Counted from the stretch's first letter, positions 1 through 6,174 are shown. The stretch is 11,995 nucleotides of DNA from Planctomycetota bacterium (GCA_003644325.1 QNCA01000015.1:1-11995), one strand, 5' to 3'. Notes: generated by a model from the letters alone, not told the origin. Numbers and translations are program-made.

Positions 1-243
1 AGCGGCGGCCGCCAAACCTATCAAGACCACCGCCCACCACATTTCGTTCCACTGCCAGTAGTTAAGCGTAACCGCCACTGCCGCGCCGCCGCCCCCGATA
101 CCACCGGCGGCCGAAAGCATTATCCTGAATATGCGGTAGCCCAAGAAACAGAAGAGCAACCCGAGCACAATAGCCCCCGCCATGAATGCCGGCGCGTATT
201 GCTGGAATTGTTCGGGCGTTATCTGAAACTGTTCCGGCGACAT
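1..243 (-). CDS. Membrane protein, N-terminal part only (possibly DUF4203-like)
   Basis: The frame opens with ATG at 243 and stays open for 81 codons to the left edge, so the C-terminus is missing. An AAAGGTG ribosome-binding site lies 7 bases upstream. The protein starts with a polar segment rich in Gln, Pro and Glu (about residues 1-17). A hydrophobic helix follows (about 18-36), then Gly/Ala-rich residues (45-56) and a second hydrophobic stretch rich in Trp (60-81). This pattern of short helices joined by Gly-rich turns resembles TM7SF3/DUF4203-type multi-helix membrane proteins, but that is an impression only. No catalytic motif is visible. A competing minus-strand frame at 62-304 gives an Arg/Gly-rich product and lacks a comparable ribosome-binding site. 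Function unknown. Confidence 0.7.
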   Translation of the reverse strand, partial: MSPEQFQITPEQFQQYAPAFMAGAIVLGLLFCFLGYRIFRIMLSAAGGIGGGGAAVAVTLNYWQWNEMWWAVVLIGLAAAA

Positions 244-286
244 AATCTGCACCTTTGCTTAAGCGGTGTACTTCAGAAAAGTGAAT

Positions 287-433
287 AAAAATTTGGTTCT
301 TCACTCAATTCCGGGGGGAAACGGGGATGCGCTTCAAAGATGTCGGCAGGCGAGCAATGGTGACCGTCACCTTTACGGAGCCGGCCTCGATTTATTGAGG
401 GCGGATCGTAGAAGGCGACCGTCACCTCGCGCC
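287..433. repeat. Composite palindromic intergenic repeat, copy A
   Basis: Bases 287-335 match 6016-6063 almost base for base (shared core GGTTCTTCACTCAATTCCGG, then GGGGATGCGCTTC). After a 15-base insertion unique to this copy, both continue with CGAGCAATGGTGACYGTCACC. The perfect palindrome GGTGACCGTCACC lies at 359-371. Bases 359-426 also resemble 6401-6468: both begin with the palindrome and TTACGG, share a TCGTAGA segment and end in GACYGTCACC. Bases 417-433 match 3486-3502 at 16 of 17 positions. A further hairpin with 6-bp arms (CACGGC/GCCGTG) and a GATA loop is at 473-488. No coding sequence is seen in 244-511; this element fills most of that gap. Confidence 0.8.
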
Positions 434-511
434 ATCCGCGCCTTGTCGGCGCTTGCGCTCGCGAGCACGGTGCACGGCGATAGCCGTGACGACGCTTCGA
501 GGCAAGTTCCC

Positions 512-853
512 CTAAATCTGCTCCGGGTCCGGCGTCGCCTCGGGCTCCGGGGTCGGCGCGTCCGTCTTCTTCTTCATGCCCGGGTTGAGCATCTCCCTGA
601 GGTCCTTATACGGCCTGAAGGAAACGCCCTTGCGGCGCGGGATGTGGATTTTCTCGCCGGTCCGCGGATTGCGCCCTTCGCGGGCCTTGCGCATGCGTAC
701 ACGCAGAACGCCCAGCCCCGGCAGCACGCATTCGCCGTTGTTGTCCAACTCCTTCCTGACCAAGGCCACCAGACCCCTGTAAAAACGATTCACGTTGGCC
801 TTCGTCAGGCCTGCGGAACGCATGATGGATTCTGCCAGATCAGCCTTCTTCAT
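512..853 (-). CDS. HU/IHF-family DNA-binding protein
   Basis: Histone-like protein of 113 residues that should bind and bend DNA as a dimer in the nucleoid. The family's beta-arm signature is intact at residues 60-71 (GRNPRTGEKIHI), preceded by the helical dimerisation region (MKKADLAESI at 1-10) and the PGLG turn (45-48). The body has the usual length of about 90 residues. It carries an extra 20-odd residue tail, first KKK and then Pro/Glu/Asp-rich (TPEPEATPDPEQI), which is not part of the HU fold. I chose ATG 853 over a TTG at 871 because a GGGGGG-containing ribosome-binding site sits about 7 bases upstream and the family begins at this MKK. It is monocistronic, with a promoter at 901-929. 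HU versus IHF subtype cannot be decided here. Confidence 0.93.
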   Translation of the reverse strand: MKKADLAESIMRSAGLTKANVNRFYRGLVALVRKELDNNGECVLPGLGVLRVRMRKAREGRNPRTGEKIHIPRRKGVSFRPYKDLREMLNPGMKKKTDAPTPEPEATPDPEQI

Positions 854-900
854 CGTATTACCCCCCTGCAAGAGATATTGACGGAATTACACCGCGGGGA

Positions 901-929
901 ATGCTATCAGGAACGCCCGCACGCCTCAA
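901..929 (-). promoter_or_regulatory. Sigma70-like promoter of the HU gene
   Basis: Reading the minus strand, TTGAGG (924-929) and TAGCAT (901-906) are separated by 17 bases, with the start codon about 48 bases further on. Perfect 8-bp inverted arms, CCGCGGGG at 892-899 and CCCCGCGG at 941-948, enclose both boxes. A separate palindrome, CGGGAACTTCCCG, lies just upstream at 956-968. The arms could be an operator or a chance product of GC-rich DNA. Confidence 0.5.
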
Positions 930-1090
930 GGAAAAACTTCCCCCGCGGCATTCTCCGGGAACTTCCCGCCGCTTCATGCGTCAGATTAGCAGTTTGCGCG
1001 GGGGGAGGGCGGCCGCCTTTCGGTTGAAGGCAAAGGATGATGAGGAGGCACGGCAACGCCTGGAAGAAAAGCGCCGCCGCCTCCGTGGGA

Positions 1091-1109
1091 CGCGCGAGCG
1101 CCTCGCGCG
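1091..1109. other. Perfect GC-rich hairpin
   Basis: CGCGCGAG (1091-1098) and CTCGCGCG (1102-1109) form an 8-bp stem with a 3-base loop. It lies about 45 bases beyond the 3' end of the zinc-ribbon gene (minus strand). No T-run follows on the minus strand, so it is not a canonical intrinsic terminator. On the plus strand it is followed by GATTTGGCTTT. I see no gene in the 301 bases between 854 and 1154. Confidence 0.45.
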
Positions 1110-1154
1110 GATTTGGCTTTACTGAAGTCCCAAGTGCGGACGACTCAATGAGAC

Positions 1155-1436
1155 TCAGTACTCGTCATCGTCTCCCTCGTCATCTTCGTCGAAGTCCTCA
1201 AAAAGGTCTTCTTCTTCCTCTTCTTCTTCCTCCTCGTCAAATTCATCATCATCTTTCATGTCATCTTCTTCCTCATCCTCGTCAAATTCGTCTTCCAGTA
1301 ACTCTTCTTCCAGGTCCACCTCGATTTCCTCCCCGCAATGAGGACATATCACGAAAGCGGCTTCCTCTTTGTTCTCTTCGTCCTCTTCGAATATTCGCGA
1401 GATGTCGATGAGGCGCCCGCAATTTGGACAACGCAT
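1155..1436 (-). CDS. Small zinc-ribbon protein with hyperacidic tail
   Basis: A 93-residue protein of unknown function. Residues 1-36 form a plausible zinc ribbon of the MJ0042/YgiT-like kind with two CPxCG knuckles: C3/C6 (CPNCG) and C31/C34 (CPHCG). From residue 41 onward the chain is almost all Asp and Glu (roughly three quarters of 53 residues), with scattered Phe and Leu. The DNA there is a run of GAA/GAG/GAT/GAC codons and may have grown by triplet slippage. ATG 1436 has a strong AAGGAG ribbon-proximal ribosome-binding site at good spacing, and a sigma70-like promoter lies upstream, so it is very likely a real gene. The Cys knuckles argue for zinc binding, and the tail suggests interaction with basic proteins or mimicry of nucleic acid; both are inferences. 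No operon partner. Confidence 0.8.
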   Translation of the reverse strand: MRCPNCGRLIDISRIFEEDEENKEEAAFVICPHCGEEIEVDLEEELLEDEFDEDEEEDDMKDDDEFDEEEEEEEEEDLFEDFDEDDEGDDDEY

Positions 1437-1511
1437 CTTAAAACTCCTTCAAAAAATGTATTTTACTGTCGCTTTTCAGGAGAATCGACCCGGCAGGGGC
1501 CTTTTGCGCGA

Positions 1512-1539
1512 AGTATATCCCGCGTTGTCGGTCAGTCAA
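1512..1539 (-). promoter_or_regulatory. Sigma70-like promoter of the zinc-ribbon gene
   Basis: On the minus strand TTGACT (1534-1539) is followed after 16 bases by TATACT (1512-1517), a close fit to the consensus. The start codon at 1436 lies about 75 bases downstream. An A/T-rich stretch (about 1540-1570) sits just upstream of the -35, where an UP element would be. The promoter is downstream of the radical SAM gene on the same strand, so the zinc-ribbon gene can be transcribed alone. Confidence 0.6.
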
Positions 1540-1662
1540 GAAAATCCGCAGAAAAAAATCAAAAATTTTGGAGTCGCCGCGAGGACGTTTGTGCCGGCCC
1601 GTGAGGCGTGTTGTCATGCCTCCAACTTCTGACTTCCCTGGCCGTACCCGTTCGGACCTTCG

Positions 1663-1703
1663 TCCCGAGGACCCTCAGGGTCCGAGGGAAAGCCCGGGGC
1701 TTT
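1663..1703. terminator. Two adjacent perfect hairpins downstream of the radical SAM gene
   Basis: GGACCCT-C-AGGGTCC (1669-1683) is a 7-bp dyad extended by TCCC/GGGA outer arms. Six bases later AAAGCCC-G-GGGCTTT (1689-1703) is a second 7-bp dyad. They sit 64-104 bases beyond the stop of the minus-strand radical SAM gene, and the second has the A-arm/T-arm form of a short bidirectional terminator. However, the T-run is only three bases, so termination is uncertain and a repetitive extragenic palindrome is the alternative. Apart from these hairpins and the promoter at 1512-1539, the 330 bases from 1437 to 1766 hold only short AGTCAGAAG-like motifs (reverse strand, near 1624 and 1757). Confidence 0.35.
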
Positions 1704-1766
1704 AGGCTCCCATACCCATACGGGCCGGTGCCTGGCGGGCAGGCTGGGCGGGCTGACTTCTGAACA

Positions 1767-3167
1767 TTACGCCGACCGCTCGGACGCGGCGACGAGGGCG
1801 TCGGCCTGCGTCAGCCGTTTGGGGGTCTTTACGGTGGGCAGGTAGAGGAGGTATTTCTTGTTGATGCGTTCCCATTTCCACAGGAAATAGCGGAATACGG
1901 AGTAGCCGGTCAGCCACGGCATGGAGTAGAACTGCTTCCATATCCAGCGCACCTGGTCGAGCAGTTGAATCGGCGTGAAGTTCTTCGGGTACGTGACCAC
2001 ATGGCTGCCGTCGTAGAGCGACCAGTTGCGCGTCCATATCCGCTTCTCCCTGAGCATCCGGTCGTAGAACCTCGTGCCGGGGATGGGGAAGAGGATGGAG
2101 AATTGCGCGTAGCGTGGCTTCCAGCGCTTGAGGAAGCGTACGGTCTCGCGAACGGTCAGGGAGGTGTCGCTGTCGCTGCCCATCACGAACATGCAGAGCG
2201 CGCGGATTTCGTGTGCCTTCAGTTTTACTATGCAGTTGACGACGTCCGTGACGCTCTGTTTCTTGTTGTAATCTACAAGCGTGCGCGGGTTTACGGACTC
2301 CACGCCGAGGGCCACCGTCACGCAGCCGGTGCGCCGCATCAGGTCCAGGAGTTCGTCGTCCCTTGCTATATCGACCCGCGCCTGACATGCCCAGTATATG
2401 TGGATGTTCCTGCGGAGCATCCCTTCCAGCAGTTTCTTCGTGCGGGTCTTGTCGGCGGCGAAATTGTCGTCGTAAAAGAAAAAATTTGTGAAACCGGCCT
2501 TTGTGCGCCGCTCCAGTTCCTCAAGCACCAGTTCGTTCGAACGGAAACGGTACCGCCGTCCGAACATCTGCGTGACCGAGCAGAAGGAGCAGTCGAACGG
2601 GCAGCCGCGCGATGTCGCAATCGGCGTGAGGCGGAGCAACTTGGGGCGAAAGCCCTGGAGGAGTTTCAGGTCCACTATTGGCAGGTCGTCCAGGTTCTGG
2701 ACGCGCTCGCCGCGGATGATGCCTTTTGTGTCGCTGTTTACTGCTTCGAGTATTTTCGACTCGCCCTCGCCGGTGACCACTGCGTCGGCGTGTCGCAGGG
2801 CCTCGTCGGGCAGGGCGGTGGCGTGAGAACCGCCGATGATGATGCGCACCTTCGGGTTTGCCTTTCGCACGGCGTCGGCTATGGCGTAGCCGCGGTTGGC
2901 CGTGGGGGTCATTATGCTGATTCCGACCGCGTCGCTTTCAAGGATGCGCTTCTCGGTAATACCGCGCCTGTGATGGTAAACCCGCCGCAGGTTCTCCGAA
3001 TAGCAGCGCACGTCGTGGCCGTTGCGCTTAAGAATGGCGCCGAGGTAGAGGTGCCCGAGCAACGGCAGGCGCACGAGGTTGTAGCCGTTGAAGTCCGCGC
3101 AAGGCTCTATGAAACTGACCTTTTGCCTCTTGGCGTGTGAGGGACGGGCCGGTTGTGCGGTTGTCAT
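1767..3167 (-). CDS. B12-binding-domain radical SAM protein
   Basis: A 466-residue Fe-S enzyme of the cobalamin-binding (class B type) radical SAM group. Residues about 17-150 match the B12-binding Rossmann-like domain: PLLGHLYLGAILKRNGHDV (35-53), VGISIMTPT, IIGGSHAT (109-116) and VVTGEGE (130-136). The radical SAM core follows, with the cluster motif GCPFDCSFC giving C189, C193 and C196, then FYDDNF (231-236) and a GVES strand (288-291). The last 100 residues are rich in aromatic and basic residues, as in the C-terminal domain of many such proteins. ATG 3167 has an AAAGGAGG ribosome-binding site. The reaction cannot be deduced: relatives methylate unreactive carbons or rearrange hopanoid, bacteriochlorophyll and antibiotic precursors. 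It is a lone gene with a promoter at 3328-3356 and no biosynthetic neighbours, so context gives no substrate. Confidence 0.9.
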   Translation of the reverse strand: MTTAQPARPSHAKRQKVSFIEPCADFNGYNLVRLPLLGHLYLGAILKRNGHDVRCYSENLRRVYHHRRGITEKRILESDAVGISIMTPTANRGYAIADAVRKANPKVRIIIGGSHATALPDEALRHADAVVTGEGESKILEAVNSDTKGIIRGERVQNLDDLPIVDLKLLQGFRPKLLRLTPIATSRGCPFDCSFCSVTQMFGRRYRFRSNELVLEELERRTKAGFTNFFFYDDNFAADKTRTKKLLEGMLRRNIHIYWACQARVDIARDDELLDLMRRTGCVTVALGVESVNPRTLVDYNKKQSVTDVVNCIVKLKAHEIRALCMFVMGSDSDTSLTVRETVRFLKRWKPRYAQFSILFPIPGTRFYDRMLREKRIWTRNWSLYDGSHVVTYPKNFTPIQLLDQVRWIWKQFYSMPWLTGYSVFRYFLWKWERINKKYLLYLPTVKTPKRLTQADALVAASERSA

Positions 3168-3327
3168 TTTTTCCTCCTTTTCGTTGCTTTGCCTGCGATG
3201 AATGCCTTGACGTTACGGCGGAAAACGGCAATACGAGGATTTGCCCACAGGGGTTCTCATTTCTTGACTTGAACAAAATACTCTAACCCCTCTCTTTGGC
3301 CGGAACCCGTCTCCAACATTATTACAC

Positions 3328-3356
3328 ATAATACACTATGTTGTTGCGCATGGCAA
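3328..3356 (-). promoter_or_regulatory. Sigma70-like promoter of the radical SAM gene
   Basis: On the minus strand TTGCCA (3351-3356) and TATTAT (3328-3333) are exactly 17 bases apart. The predicted transcript starts near 3320, leaving a leader of about 150 bases before ATG 3167. That is long enough to hold a regulatory structure, but I do not recognise a cobalamin or SAM riboswitch in it. The -10 context TATTATGTGT is identical to that of the opposing promoter at 3602-3630. Confidence 0.55.
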
Positions 3357-3483
3357 GGGCTACGGGGAGGCGTGTAAAAGTTTTTAGCGCGGCGGTTGCC
3401 GGCGGTGTCTTGCGAGTTCTGGATGCCCTGCTCGCTTGGGCAGACCCTATTTTGTGCGCCGGCCCCGGCAATCCTCACGGACG

Positions 3484-3517
3484 GGGACTGTCACCTCGCG
3501 CCTGGGCGCGGGGAGTC
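3484..3517. repeat. Partial palindromic repeat, copy B
   Basis: GACTGTCACCTCGCGCC (3486-3502) repeats 417-433 with one difference. It continues into a hairpin CGCGCC-TG-GGCGCG (3497-3510), flanked by GACT (3486-3489) and AGTC (3514-3517). It lies in the 518-base gap 3168-3685, which otherwise holds two facing-away promoters and no supportable gene. It is the only copy without the complete GGTGACNGTCACC palindrome. Confidence 0.6.
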
Positions 3518-3601
3518 ATATCCCTTCCCCCTATGTCAGGGAAAGATTCACCCACAATCCTGAGGCAGACCCGCCTGGCACACACGCACCCAAAACAATT
3601 C

Positions 3602-3630
3602 TTGCAAATTTGCCGATAATAGGGTATTAT
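3602..3630 (+). promoter_or_regulatory. Promoter of the PBP4-HAD operon with two dyads
   Basis: TTGCAA (3602-3607) and TATTAT (3625-3630) are 17 bases apart, a strong sigma70-like pair. Transcription should begin near 3637, about 50 bases before the GTG at 3686. The -35 overlaps the perfect palindrome GCAAATTTGC (3604-3613). The -10 is one arm of the perfect inverted repeat ATAATA-GGG-TATTAT (3616-3630). Two dyads placed on the two boxes suggest repressor sites, though AT-rich promoters can be self-complementary by chance. Confidence 0.6.
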
Positions 3631-3685
3631 GTGTCTACTTGAAGTACGCTGAAGGTAAATTAGACGTCGTGTCGGAGCGGTTTTT

Positions 3686-5206
3686 GTGATAGCCAAGCGT
3701 ACACTCAAATTGTCGCTATTATTTATAGTGTTCTCTCTGTTCCCGGGGGCCGATTGTACCGCCGGGGAAGGCACATCCTCCACGCATCAAATCGCCGCCC
3801 AGGAGTTCCGCGCCCGCATAACCCGCGCCTTGACGGACCCCGCGCTCAAGCACGCATCGGTAGGCATCTGCATCAAATCGCTCAAGGACGGTGAAGTCAT
3901 TTACGAGAAAACGCCCGACAAAATGCTCGCCCCGGCGTCGAACATGAAACTGGTCACAACCGCGGCGGCTCTCGAAAAACTCGGGAAAGACTACCGCTTC
4001 AAGACACGCTTCTACCTTACCGCCAAGCCTGATGAGAACGGCATCGTACGAGGCTACCTGGTCGTCAAGGGCAGCGGGGACCCTAATATATCGGGGCGCT
4101 TTCAACCGAGCATCACGTCCCTCTTCGAGAAGGTGCGCGACAAACTGAAGGATATCGGCGTGCTGAAAATCGTCGACGGGATTATCATCGACGATACCAT
4201 ATTCGACCGCGTCTATATTCACCCCGGCTGGCCGAAGGGCCAACTCAGCAAGTGGTATTGCGCCGAGATAAGCGCCGTTTCCTTCAACGACAATTGCGTT
4301 GACCTGACTATCACACCGGGCGCCAGAGCCGGGAGACTCGTGAAAATCGAATACGCCCCCGTGACGAAATACGTCAGGATAAAAAACGGCTGCCAAACCG
4401 TCGCTTCGAAGAAACGGCACGGCTTCACCGTACACCGCAGTTGGAGATCGAATAACATTTACGTCACCGGCGGGTGCTGGAAGGATGCCGACCCGTACGA
4501 GACAAGCGTGCCCGTCCACGAACCCGGGCGTTACTTCGGCACGGTGTTGCGAGAGGTCATCCAGGACGCCGGAATGTCCGTCGCCGGTCCGGTGAGGCTG
4601 GCATCCAGGTCATACGACGAGAAGAAAGAGCATCTCATTCTCGTGACCGAAATCGTCTCCGAAATGATGCCCACCGTGAAGGTAATCAACCGGCGCAGCC
4701 AGAATTTCTATGCGGAGCAACTATTCAAACTCCTCGGCCATGCGGAAGGCAAAAAAGGCTCCTTCGGGGAAGGCGCGAAGGTGGTTGAGGAATACCTGTC
4801 AGACCTGAAAATCGACAAGGGGAAGGTCATCATATCCGACGGTTCCGGCCTCTCGTCGGAGAACCGTCTCAGCGCGTCGGCCATCGTCACGCTGCTCGAA
4901 CACATGCACAAGAGCGAACTCCGGAAGGAATACCTGGAATCACTCGCGGTCAGCGGCCTTGCGGGAACTTCGCTGTCGGGGCGCATGACCGAAGAGCCTT
5001 ACGCCGGCAGGGTACACGCGAAGACCGGCAGCCTCGGCAGGAACAGCGCGCTCAGCGGCTACGTCGAGAACCTAGACGGCGACATCATCGCCTTCTCAAT
5101 CCTCATAAACAACTACTCGGGCCGACGCCCCGAAATCAAGAAATTCGAGGATGCGGTCTGCCGCATGCTGGTGGAGTTAAAGACCTCGCGGGAAACGGAA
5201 CAATAA
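3686..5206 (+). CDS. dacB: D-alanyl-D-alanine carboxypeptidase/endopeptidase, PBP4 type
   Basis: A 506-residue periplasmic serine peptidase (peptidase family S13) that trims D-Ala from, or cuts cross-links in, peptidoglycan. It starts with a signal peptide: positively charged KRTLK, then a hydrophobic core to about residue 20 and probable cleavage near 24-27. The class C PBP motifs are present: SNMK at 85-88 with nucleophile Ser85 and Lys88, the SDGSGLSSEN block at 384-393 carrying the second motif, and KTG at 446-448. FYAEQLFKLLG near 341 is the helix typical of the family. The long insertion between the first two motifs (about residues 110-330) is as in E. coli PBP4, and the total length fits. 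The start is GTG at 3686 with GGAG 9 bases upstream; no better ATG precedes the signal peptide. It overlaps the next gene by one base (TAATG). Gene symbol by family. Confidence 0.93.
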   Translation: MIAKRTLKLSLLFIVFSLFPGADCTAGEGTSSTHQIAAQEFRARITRALTDPALKHASVGICIKSLKDGEVIYEKTPDKMLAPASNMKLVTTAAALEKLGKDYRFKTRFYLTAKPDENGIVRGYLVVKGSGDPNISGRFQPSITSLFEKVRDKLKDIGVLKIVDGIIIDDTIFDRVYIHPGWPKGQLSKWYCAEISAVSFNDNCVDLTITPGARAGRLVKIEYAPVTKYVRIKNGCQTVASKKRHGFTVHRSWRSNNIYVTGGCWKDADPYETSVPVHEPGRYFGTVLREVIQDAGMSVAGPVRLASRSYDEKKEHLILVTEIVSEMMPTVKVINRRSQNFYAEQLFKLLGHAEGKKGSFGEGAKVVEEYLSDLKIDKGKVIISDGSGLSSENRLSASAIVTLLEHMHKSELRKEYLESLAVSGLAGTSLSGRMTEEPYAGRVHAKTGSLGRNSALSGYVENLDGDIIAFSILINNYSGRRPEIKKFEDAVCRMLVELKTSRETEQ

Positions 5207-5934
5207 TGCCGAAAGCGATACTCTTCGACTACGGCGGCACGCTTGTCACATCCGTAGGCACGGATATAATGCCGTACGTCATCGAAGGCGCGAAACACGC
5301 CCATGCGTACCTGCAGCAAAAGCGTCCCGACGCCCCGAATTTCAACACCTTCTACCAGGCCGCCGCCAATGCGTTGCAATCCGCGTACATGGCCGTCATG
5401 GGCTCCCAGCGCGAACTACGGGCGCGGGAGGTAATCGATGAACTCCTGGCGGACGTGGACGTGTTCCTCTCAGACGATGAATTCGCCGAGTTCACGCGCG
5501 AGTGGTATAAGCCGTTCCGGGAAAAGACGGTCCGGCGCGATGGAGCAAAGGAATGCCTGAAAACGTTGAAAGGTAGTGGTCTGAAACTCGGCATAATATC
5601 CAATACTATCTGGCCGCCGCAATTGCTCGACGAAGAGTTGAAACGCCTCGAAATTCGGGACTACTTCGACTGCGTCATTGCCTCCTCCGGCTTTGGCTCA
5701 AAGAAACCTTATCCGGCCATCTTCGAAAAGGCATTGAGCGAACTCGGCGTCGAGGCGGGCGAGACGTTCTTTGTGGGCGACTCGCTGAAGGAAGACGTCG
5801 CGGGGGCCGGAATGCTCGGCATGAAAACCATATTGCTTGACTGGAAACACGAAGAAGTCCCCGGTATCACTCCCGACGCGAAAATAGAGTCCCTCTCGGA
5901 ATTGACCGGCGCCGTCGAAAAACTGCAAGGGTGA
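5206..5934 (+). CDS. HAD-like hydrolase family protein
   Basis: A 242-residue cytoplasmic protein of the haloacid dehalogenase superfamily, cap type I (helical cap about residues 20-105). Motif I is FDYGGTL with nucleophile D8. Motif II is ISNT (Ser132). Motif III is the lysine pair K167/K168 in GFGSKKP, and motif IV is GDSLKEDVAGA (D192, D197). The second aspartate of the usual DxD is Gly (G10), so the normal general acid/base for phosphate-ester hydrolysis is missing. The same DxG form occurs in a number of HAD proteins. Its ATG overlaps the stop of the PBP4 gene (TAATG), which implies translational coupling and co-transcription. The substrate is unknown, and a link to peptidoglycan or sugar-phosphate metabolism is only suggested by the pairing. 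Its TGA stop (5932-5934) lies inside the first unit of a tandem repeat. Confidence 0.9.
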   Translation: MPKAILFDYGGTLVTSVGTDIMPYVIEGAKHAHAYLQQKRPDAPNFNTFYQAAANALQSAYMAVMGSQRELRAREVIDELLADVDVFLSDDEFAEFTREWYKPFREKTVRRDGAKECLKTLKGSGLKLGIISNTIWPPQLLDEELKRLEIRDYFDCVIASSGFGSKKPYPAIFEKALSELGVEAGETFFVGDSLKEDVAGAGMLGMKTILLDWKHEEVPGITPDAKIESLSELTGAVEKLQG

Positions 5935-6020
5935 AAGGTGAAAGGTAAAAGGTAAAAGGTAAAAGGTAACAGGTCGCAGGTCAAGGCGACGGGAGAGCAG
6001 GTGAGCGGAAGAGGCAAAAA
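5930..6020. repeat. Heptad tandem repeat (GGTRAAA family)
   Basis: Counting from 5930, successive 7-mers are GGTGAAA twice, GGTAAAA three times, GGTAACA, GGTCGCA and GGTCAAG. After that the register continues with decayed G-initial, purine-rich heptads up to about 6020. The first five units (5930-5964) are near perfect. The repeat begins inside the stop codon of the HAD gene and ends where the palindromic element 6016-6125 starts. No CDS reads through it. Confidence 0.85.
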
Positions 6021-6125
6021 TGCGGTTCTTCACTCAATTCCGGGGAAGCCGGGGATGCGCTTCGAGCAATGGTGACTGTCACCTTGCGGCGATTTACCCC
6101 CTCCCCGAAAATCGGTGAAGAACCA
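6016..6125. repeat. Inverted-repeat intergenic element, copy C
   Basis: The left end GGTTCTTCAC (6024-6033) is exactly inverted at the right end, GTGAAGAACC (6115-6124). Complementarity continues inward with few mismatches (ATTCCGGGG against CCCCGAAAAT). The centre carries the perfect palindrome GGTGACTGTCACC (6071-6083). The left two thirds are shared with 287-378. At about 100 bases with terminal inverted repeats and no ORF, it has the form of a miniature mobile or REP-like element. No clear target-site duplication is visible. Confidence 0.75.
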
Positions 6126-6174
6126 AAACGTTTCAGGTATTCAATCTGCAGTCCGGACCTCGGGTTTCAGGTCA

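Noticed and set aside
62..304. Minus-strand 80-codon frame overlapping the left-edge gene
   Set aside because: It has an Arg/Gly-rich tail, extends into repeat copy A and is out of frame with the membrane protein starting at 243, which has a proper ribosome-binding site.
266..1027. Open plus-strand frame of 253 codons
   Set aside because: It crosses repeat copy A and runs antisense through the HU gene. The product is Arg/Leu-rich with no domain.
1965..3140. Open plus-strand frame of 391 codons opposite the radical SAM gene
   Set aside because: It lies antisense to a gene with clear motifs, promoter and ribosome-binding site. Its product shows no recognisable domain and follows from codon bias on the other strand.
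3168..3320. Cobalamin or SAM riboswitch in the leader of the radical SAM gene
   Set aside because: I looked for the conserved cobalamin-box and SAM-I core sequences on the minus strand and did not recognise either; a covariance search would be needed to claim one.
3719..4519. Minus-strand frame of 266 codons within dacB
   Set aside because: Antisense shadow of the PBP4 gene, whose catalytic motifs are in the plus frame.
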